64,000 bases of DNA from positions 1-64,000 of the forward strand of contig JBIKRF010000002.1 of NCBI GenBank assembly GCA_044349305.1, given 5' to 3'. Shown one piece after another: positions 33,898 through 42,823 of this stretch (position 1 is the stretch's first letter; the number at the start of each line of letters is the position of its first letter). Position numbers and translations under genes: made by a program. The notes below the pieces were generated by a model. That model saw only the letters and a list, made by a program, of their open reading frames with translations, was not told the DNA's origin and ran no database searches. Source of the DNA: CAIZGX01 sp044349305 (GTDB lineage Bacteria > Bacteroidota > Bacteroidia > Flavobacteriales_D > Sanyastnellaceae).

Positions 33898-34015
33898 AGA
33901 TCTGAAAAAACAAGATTGCGAAGCAAAGATTCTGCGAAAGATGTTTCACAAGATAGTCTCCGACAAAGGTTCTACGAAAGGTGCTTCGCAAGGTATGAGC
34001 GAAGAATTGATATAA
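33881..34015 (+). pseudogene. Possible truncated HEPN toxin start
   Basis: An ATG overlaps the MNT gene by 17 bp in another frame and encodes MSVEIKDLKKQDC, which resembles the opening of DUF86/HEPN toxins. After about 11 codons the sequence becomes array G and the frame runs to a stop at 34013-34015 (44 codons). No HEPN RxxxxH active-site motif is present. The identification is inference from position and the first residues only. Confidence 0.4.
33916..33990. repeat. Array G: six mini-hairpins after the MNT gene
   Basis: TTGC-gaa-GCAA at 33916, TTC-tgc-GAA at 33930, TGT-ttc-ACA at 33942, GTC-tcc-GAC at 33956, TTC-tac-GAA at 33970, TGC-ttc-GCA at 33982. All arms are perfect; the main linkers are aga and agg. 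Shares 29 identical bases with array E inside aroE. Confidence 0.93.
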
Positions 34016-34028
34016 TTTTGCCTCACAT

Positions 34029-34898
34029 ATGAAAAGATCACTTCAATCCATTATACCGCCGCCGCCAACAAATTTTGTTGGAGATGGCTTCAAGGTTCAT
34101 CATTTTATTCCCGATTATTATTTGAGCATGGAGCGCATGAATCCGTTCATTATGCTCGATTACGCTGCACCGCATTACTTCCCTCCGACTGAAGTTCAGA
34201 AGGGCGTTGGTGTGCATCCGCACAAAGGTTTTGAAACCGTTACTATAGCCTACAAAGGAAAGGTTGCGCATCACGATAGCGCTGGAAACAGCGGTGTTAT
34301 TGGCGAAGGAGATGTGCAGTGGATGACCGCAGCTTCAGGTGTTCTGCACAAAGAATATCACGAACAAGAATTTTCTAAGGCTGGCGGAATTTTTTCCATG
34401 GTTCAGTTGTGGGTTAATCTTCCCGCTGCTGATAAACTTTCAAAACCAAAATATCAGGAAATACTAAATTCGAATATCCCGAAAATTGAACTTCCGAACA
34501 ACGCAGGTGTCGTGGAAGTCATTGCCGGGAATTTTGAATTCAACAAGGGTGCTGCTTCAACTTTCACCGAAGTGAATCTCTTCAACGTAAAATTGAAAGC
34601 TGGAGGCTCAGCTACTTTTTCCTTCAACGAAAGAAACAACACAGCTGCTCTTGTTATTGAAGGAAGTATCGTTGTGAATGAAGAAAAACAAGTTGGAACC
34701 AGTCACTTTGCATTGTTCAGCAACGACGGCGAATCATTCACCCTCTCATGCACCGAAGACGCTACCATTCTTATTCTTTCCGGAGAACCGATCCTGGAGC
34801 CCATTGCGGCCTACGGTCCTTTCGTAATGAATACCAAGCAAGAACTCATGGATGCCTTCCATCAGTTTGAACGAGGCGAGTTCGGAGAATTGGAATAA
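34029..34898 (+). CDS. Pirin family protein
   Basis: 289 residues, bicupin. The N-terminal cupin has the pirin signature with metal-binding residues (HPHKGFETVTIAYKGKVAHHDS, then GVLHKEYHEQE). Bacterial pirins range from quercetin dioxygenases to redox or stress regulators. The specific role cannot be assigned. It converges with the GH13 gene, 3 bp between stops. Confidence 0.92.
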   Translation: MKRSLQSIIPPPPTNFVGDGFKVHHFIPDYYLSMERMNPFIMLDYAAPHYFPPTEVQKGVGVHPHKGFETVTIAYKGKVAHHDSAGNSGVIGEGDVQWMTAASGVLHKEYHEQEFSKAGGIFSMVQLWVNLPAADKLSKPKYQEILNSNIPKIELPNNAGVVEVIAGNFEFNKGAASTFTEVNLFNVKLKAGGSATFSFNERNNTAALVIEGSIVVNEEKQVGTSHFALFSNDGESFTLSCTEDATILILSGEPILEPIAAYGPFVMNTKQELMDAFHQFERGEFGELE

Positions 34899-34901
34899 TT
34901 T

Positions 34902-36284
34902 CTAATTCTTCAAAATTAAATACTGATAAGCCGTTAGCGAAAGTGAACTACCTAAGGTAACCGAGGCTCCTGTTAAGGCGTTTGTCCAAGTTGAATTCAG
35001 CAAGGCTGTTGGAATGGAATAATTCGTTGTGTTGTTTCGCACATTGGCAATTACCAAAACCTGATCGGTATTCAAAACCTTTTTGAAACACACCACATTT
35101 GCGTCTGAATAAGGCATTGGAGTTCCATAACGCGCCACAGCAGACTCCGAATAGAACGAAAGCATGTCGCGGTAGTTCTGCTGCATATCTAAATTCACGG
35201 TCCAGCTAATCGGGGAATTCGAAAAGAACGGAACTGTGCTCACTCTTCCAACTTCTTGTCCGGTGTAGATCAAAGGCACTCCATTGTAATAAGTCGTAAT
35301 AACCGAAGCGCAAGTAGCGCCGGCCTTTCCATTAAACAAAGTCATAGGAGTTGCTTCCCACGCGCTCTGGTCGTGATTCGTGGTAAAACGAAGCTTGCGC
35401 TTTCCTGCGGGAACATTTGCGTACTCCGAAGTATTCGTCGTGTAAATGGTTGAAGGCGTACTTCCTGCAAATACATTTTTTATGGAAGTATAAAAGTCCC
35501 ACGCATAGGTCATTTCAAAACCGGCATCGTAATGGTCGGCGCGTGTTCCTTCAGCAAGAAAAATTAAATTCCTGTTTGGAAGGGTATTCAGTGAATCGAT
35601 GGCCTGCTTCCAAAAATCATACGGAACACCGTCTGCATAGTCGCAGCGAAACCCGTCGATGTTCGCTTCCAAGGTCCAATACTTCATCGCATCAATCATA
35701 TTTACGCGCATCGTGGCGTTACTGAAATTCAAATCTGCAACATCATTCCAATTGGTTCCTGGAGGAATAATGATGTTTCCTGCTCCATCTTGTGAATACC
35801 ACTCCGGATGTTGCGTAACCCAAGGATTGTCCCAAGCGGTGTGATTGGCCACCCAATCGACTACTACAGCCATGTTGCGGTTATGCGCTTCAGTCGTGAG
35901 TGTGCGCAAATCGGCAAGCGTTCCGTATTCACTTCCGACTTCGTAATAATTTTTAACGCAGTAAGGAGAATTCACGGAATTGATTTGTCCAATTGGATAA
36001 ATAGGCATTAGCCAAATGACATTAACATTCAAGGCCTTCAATTGATCAAGTCTGTTTATCACACCTTGAATATCGCCACTTGAGCTAAACGCACGAAGGT
36101 TCACTTCATACATAACAATATTTCTTGCCTCGGGAACGCTGTCGAATGGAACACCGTATTGCTGGTATCCGACTACAACCGTGGGATTATCAATAACGGC
36201 ATCGGAAGGATTGTCTTTTTTGCACGCGGCGAAAACAGCAAATAATGTTAACGCGAAAAAAAACGTAAATCGGGTCATGTTCAT
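34902..36284 (-). CDS. GH13 alpha-amylase-family lipoprotein
   Basis: 460 residues. Lipobox FAAC with Cys21. A (beta/alpha)8 GH13 barrel: DWVANHTAWDNPW (region I), GFRCDYADG with nucleophile Asp215 (II), IFLAEGTR with acid/base Glu245 (III), FTTNHDQS with Asp305 (IV), and a C-terminal beta-sandwich. All three catalytic acids are present. It hydrolyses alpha-glucans at the cell surface or in the periplasm. No SusCD or other starch genes are beside it. An alternative ATG two codons later is possible. Confidence 0.92.
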   Translation of the reverse strand: MNMTRFTFFFALTLFAVFAACKKDNPSDAVIDNPTVVVGYQQYGVPFDSVPEARNIVMYEVNLRAFSSSGDIQGVINRLDQLKALNVNVIWLMPIYPIGQINSVNSPYCVKNYYEVGSEYGTLADLRTLTTEAHNRNMAVVVDWVANHTAWDNPWVTQHPEWYSQDGAGNIIIPPGTNWNDVADLNFSNATMRVNMIDAMKYWTLEANIDGFRCDYADGVPYDFWKQAIDSLNTLPNRNLIFLAEGTRADHYDAGFEMTYAWDFYTSIKNVFAGSTPSTIYTTNTSEYANVPAGKRKLRFTTNHDQSAWEATPMTLFNGKAGATCASVITTYYNGVPLIYTGQEVGRVSTVPFFSNSPISWTVNLDMQQNYRDMLSFYSESAVARYGTPMPYSDANVVCFKKVLNTDQVLVIANVRNNTTNYSIPTALLNSTWTNALTGASVTLGSSLSLTAYQYLILKN

Positions 36285-36309
36285 GAAACAAAGCTAGGGC
36301 ATCTTTTCC

Positions 36310-37239
36310 TTAGAAAATTTCTGCGAGCATACATCGCGCGCTTCCGCCACCAATGGTCTCAATTGTTTCTATGGGAAGAACAACCAAACGGGTTCTTTCC
36401 GAAAGAAAATTCAATTGATTCTGATTCAAACTTTCCTTCGCTGTGGCTGAAAGAACGATTAAAGCCTCTTCTTCCCTATTCTTCAACACCAGCATGTTTC
36501 CCGCGAAATTCTTAAGCTGGTTCATTGAAATATCGAGAACTACCTTACCTGAATTTATGATTGATTCCAACATTAATAAGCGTTCACTTTCTGCAGCAAT
36601 TGCTTCAAGACAGATGACAACGAAATCCGTCCCCACGCACATAATCACATTCGTATGATAAATGGCCTGTCCCAATTCATCTTCAGCATGAAATGAAATG
36701 GGTTCATACTTGAGATGAGCGCATAGTTCCTTCAAGACTTCTAGATTCGTTCTTGAAGAAATTGCGGCATACGCATTCTTATTCTCATGGTCGAACACCA
36801 CGCTTCCTGTTCCTTCCAAAAACATGGACTTCTCTTCGAAAGAACTAAGATCAAAAACTTGCGCGAAATTCAATTTTTGTTGAAGTTCCACTACCAATTC
36901 CAATCGCCTTTCGCATCTGCGATTGCGGGCTTCCATGGGATACAAAATCAACTCTCCGTTGGAATGAAAAGAAATCCAATTGTTCGGAAAAACAGCGTCT
37001 GGCTTTTCTGGAAACGGAGTGTCCTGCGCAACAAACACTTCAACACCCGCATCTCGAAGAATCTCAACAGCACCATCGAACTCAATAAGCGCCTGATGAA
37101 GAATTTCATCTCGAGACAAGGCCACTTGATTTTGAAACGCATTGCTCTCTGCTGTTTCGTTGTTGTATCCGAACGCTGCAGGACGAACCATTAGCACACG
37201 ATTCGTAAAATGCTTTAGACTAATTTCCTTCAAGATCAT
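36310..37239 (-). CDS. ctlX: Citrulline/arginine-type hydrolase CtlX
   Basis: 309 residues of the amidinotransferase/ADI superfamily. Motifs: VMVRPAAFGYNNETAESNAFQ, PDAVFPNNWISFH, EGTGSVVFDHENK, IYHTNVIMCVG (catalytic His) and terminal GGGSARCMLAEIF with nucleophile Cys303. This is the CtlX pattern, named for citrulline utilisation in Francisella; the reaction in Bacteroidota is not proven. It overlaps the TauE gene by 4 bp, so the two are coupled. Confidence 0.87.
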   Translation of the reverse strand: MILKEISLKHFTNRVLMVRPAAFGYNNETAESNAFQNQVALSRDEILHQALIEFDGAVEILRDAGVEVFVAQDTPFPEKPDAVFPNNWISFHSNGELILYPMEARNRRCERRLELVVELQQKLNFAQVFDLSSFEEKSMFLEGTGSVVFDHENKNAYAAISSRTNLEVLKELCAHLKYEPISFHAEDELGQAIYHTNVIMCVGTDFVVICLEAIAAESERLLMLESIINSGKVVLDISMNQLKNFAGNMLVLKNREEEALIVLSATAKESLNQNQLNFLSERTRLVVLPIETIETIGGGSARCMLAEIF

Positions 37240-37964
37240 AAAAATACCAATTTAATCAGCTGCCAAATACTTGTTGAAATGACAACCAATAATACTGCGT
37301 ATCTAAAAAACAAAGCCGATGTTCGAGCGAGTATTATTTTCCCGATAAGTGAACCTAAAAACGCGACCAAAATAAAAGCGGGAATCAATATGATGTGTTC
37401 CTTTTTGAAATAACCCAATCCGATATAAACGGCAGCTCTGCTGGCGTCTACTCCTAAATCAATGGCAGCAGAAGTTGCAATAAACACGTTCTTCTCTAAT
37501 TCGAAGGCTACAAGAGTAAGTCCGCGAATGGCACCACCCGTTCCTATTAATCCCGCCAAAAAACCTGAAACAGTTCCTCCTGCGATCAAATTAAAATTAT
37601 TTTTCGCAAGGAAATAAGACTTATTAAATACGAGGTACATCGAAAGTAAAAGCAGCACTACGCACAAAATAAGTTCTATCGTATCTAATGGAATGTAGCT
37701 CGTAAGCAAGGCTCCAATTAGAACGAACACGACGGCTGGTATACCCAGTTTCAAAAGGATTTCTCGATTGACTCCATTTCGAAACAAGAAAATCTTTGAA
37801 ACATTACTGAACACATGAAAGACGGCAGTGATACCCAAGACTATTTTAAAATCGAAAAACAACGCCGCTAGTGGAATGAATAAGATGGAAGAACCGAAAC
37901 CTGAGACTGTCCCGATAATTTCCGCAACGAGGGCTAGAGAAAAGAAAAGTACGAGGTTATCCAT
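37236..37964 (-). CDS. TauE/SafE-family membrane transporter
   Basis: 242 residues with about eight membrane helices in two halves. GTVSGFGSSILFIPLAALFF and GTVSGFLAGLIGTGGAIRG are the paired GxxxGxGGG-type motifs of the family. Members export sulfite, sulfoacetate or other organic anions. Substrate unknown. First gene of the pair with ctlX, starting just after the rpsP terminator. Confidence 0.85.
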   Translation of the reverse strand: MDNLVLFFSLALVAEIIGTVSGFGSSILFIPLAALFFDFKIVLGITAVFHVFSNVSKIFLFRNGVNREILLKLGIPAVVFVLIGALLTSYIPLDTIELILCVVLLLLSMYLVFNKSYFLAKNNFNLIAGGTVSGFLAGLIGTGGAIRGLTLVAFELEKNVFIATSAAIDLGVDASRAAVYIGLGYFKKEHIILIPAFILVAFLGSLIGKIILARTSALFFRYAVLLVVISTSIWQLIKLVFL

Positions 37965-37980
37965 TCCTTCAAAAATACAA

Positions 37981-38010
37981 TTAAAAAAGGGAAGCTATTT
38001 GCTTCCCTTT
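37981..38010 (-). terminator. rpsP terminator
   Basis: AAAGGGAAGC (37986-37995), loop of 5, GCTTCCCTTT (38001-38010): a perfect 10-bp stem. On the minus strand it is followed by TTTTTTAA. A strong Rho-independent terminator. Confidence 0.9.
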
Positions 38011-38032
38011 CTTGAATGACTTATATACTGAA

Positions 38033-38665
38033 TTATTCAGCAGCAGGCGCTTCGTCAGCAGCAGGTGCTTCAGCAACTGGAGCCTCTTCAGCAGCAGGAG
38101 CTTCTTCAGCAGCAGGAGCCTCTTCAACTGCAGGAGCTTCTTCAGCAACTACAACTTCTTCAGCAACAACTTCTTCTTCTACAACTGGATTAGCTTCTGC
38201 GTGAGCAGCAGCATCTGCAGCAGCACGAGCAGCAATACGCGCTTCGTTAACTGCACGCTCAGCTTTCAATTGCTCAGCTAAAGCAGATTCTTTAGCAGAA
38301 GAAAGACCGTCGCGTTTCGCTTGAATCTTTGCATCTTTAGAATCTAACCAAGCGTTGAATTTAGCATCAGCTTGTTCTTGTGTCAATGCACCTTTCTTTA
38401 CTCCTTTGTTCAAGTGTGCTTTGTATAAAACACCTTTGTAAGAAAGAATTGCACGAGCGGTGTCTGTAGGCTGCGCTCCGTTAAACAACCAAGTAACTGC
38501 TTTGTCTGTGTCTAACACAATTGTAGCAGGATTGGTGTTCGGATTGTAACTTCCGATACGCTCAATGAATTTACCATCACGCGGTGAACGCGCATCAGCG
38601 GCAACAATGTGGAAGAATGGTTTACCCTTCTTACCGTGGCGCTGTAATCTAATTTTAACTGACAT
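38033..38665 (-). CDS. rpsP: Ribosomal protein S16 with long Ala/Glu tail
   Basis: 210 residues. The first about 85 are S16 (MSVKIRLQRHGKKGKPFFHIVAADARSPRDGKFIERIGSYNP), which binds 16S rRNA in the 30S body. A Lys/Ala helix follows, then from about residue 155 an acidic, Ala/Pro-rich tail of EEAPAAEEAPA type. E. coli S16 has 82 residues, so the tail more than doubles it. Similar extensions are known in Bacteroidota. rpsP normally leads rimM and trmD; here it has its own promoter and terminator and stands alone. Confidence 0.95.
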   Translation of the reverse strand: MSVKIRLQRHGKKGKPFFHIVAADARSPRDGKFIERIGSYNPNTNPATIVLDTDKAVTWLFNGAQPTDTARAILSYKGVLYKAHLNKGVKKGALTQEQADAKFNAWLDSKDAKIQAKRDGLSSAKESALAEQLKAERAVNEARIAARAAADAAAHAEANPVVEEEVVAEEVVVAEEAPAVEEAPAAEEAPAAEEAPVAEAPAADEAPAAE

Positions 38666-38717
38666 AGTTTTTTGTTTTGTGGGTACGAAACCCGGTTAAC
38701 AATTTTTAATTGGACGG

Positions 38718-38751
38718 CAAATATAGGCGTTTTTCTTCAATCTGGAGCAAA
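38718..38751 (-). promoter_or_regulatory. rpsP promoter
   Basis: On the minus strand TTTG (38751-38748), 22 bp, then TATATTTG (38725-38718), a good match to the Bacteroidota consensus, about 50 bp before the rpsP ATG. Confidence 0.7.
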
Positions 38752-38754
38752 AAA

Positions 38755-41055
38755 CTAGTTTTCCCCAACAACTGAAACCTTTTCTACCTGATCACCTATT
38801 CTCACAAAGTACATTCCTGAAGGCCAATGCGTTGAATTGAAGTTCATGCTTTCATTCAGCACGACTCCGCGGTCTAAGCATTTTCCAGTCACATCATAAA
38901 TTCCAAAGGCATTTCCCATACTTTTTGGGTTAACCAGAATTCTGAAGGATGTTGTTGCCGGGTTGGGATAAACACGAAAATTTGAAAGCTCATCAGACTC
39001 TTCAACGCCTGAGGTCAAACAATGCCCCGGAATGTTATCATCTAACCAAGCAATACGCTGGGAAATCCAAGCTTTCAACGTATCCAATTCAGCATTGTAA
39101 GTCGCTGGCATTGCCCCAATTTCAGGCGCTGGCCCACTTACCCCCAACAAAGGCCAACGCTGAAAATGTCTTGCCTGTGCATTCTGAAGAAGGGTTCTAT
39201 TGAATTCGATGTTCGCGAAAATAATTGCAGTATCTAAAACGTTCGTTCTGTAATATTCATAATCGCATCTTAACTCGTTTTGAAACGTTGTGTCTTGCAA
39301 CAAGCGCACGTAATAACCAGTACCGTAATTATCTGTGCCGCAATCATTGTTTAGGTGGGCCCATCCAGAGCCGTCGAGGTTTTCATAAATGGAACATCCA
39401 TACAAGTTCTTCCAAGCCCAATCGAAATCCCAAACCGGTCCGGCTTTTAATTTCCCTCCATTGGAATTTTTATCCTTATTGAAGAAAACACTCTTTTTGA
39501 ATCCATCTGCATTCCTCGAAACTTCATTCACCAAGAAATAATCGATGAAGGACTTCGTGTCAAGGTATTTTCTGTAGCCCAATTCCGGATCTGCAAAATC
39601 TGCACTGTACAATGCTGTCTCCAAGGAATCAATGAATGAAGCGATGTAATCTTTTTGTGGTTGAAGCAATTCAAGTTCATTGGGAGATTGATATATAAAA
39701 TGGATATCAAAACCAGGGTGATCTATGGGCGAATAATTCGATTGAAAGCTGTTGTTCCAGTTCCAAAGATTTTGCTGAAGAATGTAACCCCCAGTAATTG
39801 AATCTCCACCCAAATCAAGTGGCGTAAGGTTCGCAATATCCAAACGAGTAGAATCTCGCTTAATTTTTTCGGCTAACAAATAAATACCCTTATAAGAACT
39901 GTCAATTCGAACTTCCACCAATCGCGAACGAACGCTGTAATTGCCCATTCCTCCGAACATTTGAAAGGCCAAAGCATTTCTTAACATTGAACGATCGTTG
40001 TAGTTGGAAAGCAATACCCAATCGTTCTCTGCAGGCATTCCCAAAATAGAAACGTTGTTGTTTGTCCCATCGATATTGCGCGTCTCAAAAGCATACGGTG
40101 TTTGCGGATAACCCGCAGAAGATGCGCCGCGAATTTCAATTCCGACTGTACCGTTGTATACATTCGCACTGTCGCTTACGTAGGTCAAATTACCAAACCC
40201 GCTGTACTTGATTTCCATGGAGCAATTGATCTTCGTGTCCTGCACAATGGTCTGCCCTTGTGTATTAATTAAAACAATAGGCAGTTCCGAACTATCGAAA
40301 TTAATTACGCCTACATCATTTGCACACAATTCAAATGTTCCTGTTGCTCCTCCGTATCCGAACACTTGAATGTACAGCGTTTCCCCGGGAGTCAGGTCAA
40401 ACAACGATGCTAGAGAGAAATAACCATCTCCACTATCATCGTCACATGCTGCAGTATAAACACTGCTGCACTGCGCTCCTCTCCAAATAGCGAGTCCTGT
40501 GTCGGTTAAGCTTCCATTACTCGTTGCGAAACTGACGTTGCCTGATGAAGGGACTACGACCGAATACCATTGGTCTGCTCCTGTATAGCTAGCACACCCG
40601 GGATTGAACCCCGAATTAGTCGCGTTTACGTTTGAGCCGTTAACACAGGATCCTATTTCCAGGGGAATGGAATTGCATGGATGATTTCCTGGTAATGTGT
40701 TCGAATTGCAATTGCCTGTTCCTGCATATACATTACCAACTGTGGGGTTGGGACCATTCGAAAAAACTAAATTCCAAGAGGCATCGTAAAGACTGTAGGA
40801 ATTTTCTTCTTCATAAGCACCTGCCGTATAAGTCAGTTGAAAGACATCGCCGTTGCAAATTGAAAATGTACTTTGGCTGCCATATCCCGAAGCGAAAAAT
40901 GTCCCTGTATTATTTCCATTCACAGAAACATTCAAGTAGCCACCGTTCCAACCATCGCCATAACTATCGAACATGACCAATGTGTAATCACAACATTGGG
41001 CATTTGAATCGGTAAAAGAAAGAATAGCAAACAGAATGAATAAAATTTTCTTCAT
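38755..41055 (-). CDS. CotH-kinase domain protein with T9SS sorting domain
   Basis: 766 residues. Signal peptide to about residue 19 (SNAQ). Residues about 20-115 and 125-245 are beta-rich, calcium-binding-like surface modules. Residues about 250-610 form a CotH domain (GIEIRGASSAGYPQTPYAFETRN, NDWVLLSNYNDRSMLRNALAFQMF, YKGIYLLAEKIKRD, GPVWDFDWAWKN with the DFDWA motif). CotH proteins are atypical secreted kinases. The last about 75 residues are a type A T9SS sorting domain (FRVYPNPATTSFRI). It follows the CE15-like esterase gene by 28 bp. Confidence 0.9.
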   Translation of the reverse strand: MKKILFILFAILSFTDSNAQCCDYTLVMFDSYGDGWNGGYLNVSVNGNNTGTFFASGYGSQSTFSICNGDVFQLTYTAGAYEEENSYSLYDASWNLVFSNGPNPTVGNVYAGTGNCNSNTLPGNHPCNSIPLEIGSCVNGSNVNATNSGFNPGCASYTGADQWYSVVVPSSGNVSFATSNGSLTDTGLAIWRGAQCSSVYTAACDDDSGDGYFSLASLFDLTPGETLYIQVFGYGGATGTFELCANDVGVINFDSSELPIVLINTQGQTIVQDTKINCSMEIKYSGFGNLTYVSDSANVYNGTVGIEIRGASSAGYPQTPYAFETRNIDGTNNNVSILGMPAENDWVLLSNYNDRSMLRNALAFQMFGGMGNYSVRSRLVEVRIDSSYKGIYLLAEKIKRDSTRLDIANLTPLDLGGDSITGGYILQQNLWNWNNSFQSNYSPIDHPGFDIHFIYQSPNELELLQPQKDYIASFIDSLETALYSADFADPELGYRKYLDTKSFIDYFLVNEVSRNADGFKKSVFFNKDKNSNGGKLKAGPVWDFDWAWKNLYGCSIYENLDGSGWAHLNNDCGTDNYGTGYYVRLLQDTTFQNELRCDYEYYRTNVLDTAIIFANIEFNRTLLQNAQARHFQRWPLLGVSGPAPEIGAMPATYNAELDTLKAWISQRIAWLDDNIPGHCLTSGVEESDELSNFRVYPNPATTSFRILVNPKSMGNAFGIYDVTGKCLDRGVVLNESMNFNSTHWPSGMYFVRIGDQVEKVSVVGEN

Positions 41056-41083
41056 TCGGTAAAGATAATTGAGAAGGAAGAAT

Positions 41084-42373
41084 TTACTTCAATCGGTTCT
41101 TCGCAAAAGCGATGTACCGCTCCCAATCCCAACCAAGAATTTCATGCTCTCCTAAACGAAGATGATAAGCCATGTTTCCGAACTGAATACTTTCGTTAGG
41201 AGCAGGATATTTATATGGAAAAGAAATCGAAGTGTCATAAAGTGAATAAACACGCTGAGACTTGCAAAACGAAAGATACTCTCCTTCCGAATCTGCCCAA
41301 GAATCGCTGCTTGCGCTTCCAACGTACAAGGCGCGAGGAGCAACTAGTGAGAGTAGCATTTCTTGATCTACCAACAACATGGAATCCTTTCCACTAAAAC
41401 TTTGAAAATTCCGCGAGAACCAATAGGGAAAACGTTTGGTAATTCTTTCTATATCCTCACCACGCATCGTTCTGAATTGAGCTGCCCCGGCGCAACCTGA
41501 ATTATTGGAAACAACCATATCAAAACGCTCATCTAAAATTCCAGCCCAGAGGGCGGCTTTACCGATGCGAGAATGACCAATGACAGCGGTCTTCGAATTC
41601 GCAGTTTCCGGTTGCAGTTCCAAATAAGATTGAAGTTCAGACAAACCCCAAGACCAAGCCGAAATACTTCCCCACTCATTTCTCTTCCTCAAGTGAAGTC
41701 TTCCTTGCGCAAGTCCGTGAACACCGTTAAAAAAACCATTGTTTAAATCAATATCAAAATCGGCATAATGGGCCGTAATCAACCCACATCCGCTTCCCAC
41801 AATCAAATCAAGCGGCCAGCGATAAGCCTTTGTTCCTCGTGAGTTTTCAGTAACATGGTGTCTGTGTGTTTGTACTCCAGCATTGTTCATGACAAAACGC
41901 TCAGAATGGGTCAGTGTTTTAAGCGTGTCAATTGTACTATTCCCAAAAAAGTTTAATCCAACAAAGACAATCGGATCCTTCACATTCAATGGCAGAAAAC
42001 GTGAAAAATAAGAAGTCAGTTTTCTTCCTTTTAATTTATACTCGGCCTTAATTTCTGTGTGTTCCATTCGCACACCCTTCACAAAAAAAGTATCGACACT
42101 TAAAATTGAATACGACACATCAGGCTTGAATTCGGGACGCTTTCCAAAAACATAATCCTCGTAATAATTAATCAGTTCCGGTTTTCGTTTGCTCTCCCAA
42201 GTTTTAATGTCATTCACTTCACTTCCATCGAAACAATTGCGAACTTCTTGTATGGCGGGATTTACTTTTCTCAATTCAACGGCATGAACCTTTTCAATGG
42301 AGCGCACGCACGAATCGAAAGAGAAAACGATAAAGCTTCCAACTAAAAACAACAGGAGAGAAAATTTATTCAT
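41084..42373 (-). CDS. CE15-like glucuronoyl esterase / alpha-beta hydrolase
   Basis: 429 residues from the ATG at 42373-42371. N-terminal hydrophobic signal (about 1-20, MNKFSLLLFLVGSFIVFSFD). Alpha/beta hydrolase with nucleophile Ser in GHSRIGKAALWAG, the GxSRxGK pattern of 4-O-methyl-glucuronoyl esterases, a preceding GSGCGLITAHYADFDID block, and late His in RLGEHEILGWDWERY. CE15 enzymes cleave lignin-glucuronoxylan esters. The start overlaps the stop of the preceding gene in TAATG, so translation is coupled. Confidence 0.82.
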   Translation of the reverse strand: MNKFSLLLFLVGSFIVFSFDSCVRSIEKVHAVELRKVNPAIQEVRNCFDGSEVNDIKTWESKRKPELINYYEDYVFGKRPEFKPDVSYSILSVDTFFVKGVRMEHTEIKAEYKLKGRKLTSYFSRFLPLNVKDPIVFVGLNFFGNSTIDTLKTLTHSERFVMNNAGVQTHRHHVTENSRGTKAYRWPLDLIVGSGCGLITAHYADFDIDLNNGFFNGVHGLAQGRLHLRKRNEWGSISAWSWGLSELQSYLELQPETANSKTAVIGHSRIGKAALWAGILDERFDMVVSNNSGCAGAAQFRTMRGEDIERITKRFPYWFSRNFQSFSGKDSMLLVDQEMLLSLVAPRALYVGSASSDSWADSEGEYLSFCKSQRVYSLYDTSISFPYKYPAPNESIQFGNMAYHLRLGEHEILGWDWERYIAFAKNRLK

Positions 42374-42789
42374 TATTTCGAAAAGCGAAGCGCCAGTTTG
42401 TATCCTATCCAAGCCATCGGAATGTAGGCCAATCCTAAATCTAATGCATCGAACCACAAGGGAGATGGCAACTCAAATACCATCCATGCCCCACCTAAGA
42501 AAAATAAAAAACCAACCAACAATGCTCGGAAGAACCTTCGATCTTTATTAAAAAGAGTAACCAAGAACGCTCCGATCAAAGTTCCAAAAGCGTGTGCTAG
42601 AAAGGGCATAATAAAATGCTTGGGTTCCATTACGGCCATTGCTGCTTTCAATCCCGCCTCCGTTGTTAAGTTCGAACCAGCGGGAGGAGAAACGAATGCA
42701 CCGCTGTAGTTAATGATTAATCCGTTTGCCATTCCGCCCGCCAACACGCAAGCGACAAACACCAATACATTCAGAACAATTCCTTTCAT
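42373..42789 (-). CDS. Small four-helix membrane protein
   Basis: 138 residues from the ATG at 42789-42787 (a TTG three codons further up is less likely). About four membrane segments (7-25, 60-82, 90-108, 115-132). A conserved-looking EPKHFIMPFLAHAFGTLIGAFL and RALLVGFLFFLGG pattern suggests a small integral membrane family I cannot name. TAATG overlap with the esterase gene. Confidence 0.7.
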   Translation of the reverse strand: MKGIVLNVLVFVACVLAGGMANGLIINYSGAFVSPPAGSNLTTEAGLKAAMAVMEPKHFIMPFLAHAFGTLIGAFLVTLFNKDRRFFRALLVGFLFFLGGAWMVFELPSPLWFDALDLGLAYIPMAWIGYKLALRFSK

Positions 42790-42823
42790 AAATAACAATT
42801 ACGGCGTGAAGATAAGTCGCCCT

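Noticed and set aside
38041..38200. The rpsP 3' end as another hairpin array
   Set aside because: The repeats encode EEAPAAEEAPA and have no complementary arms around 3-nt loops.
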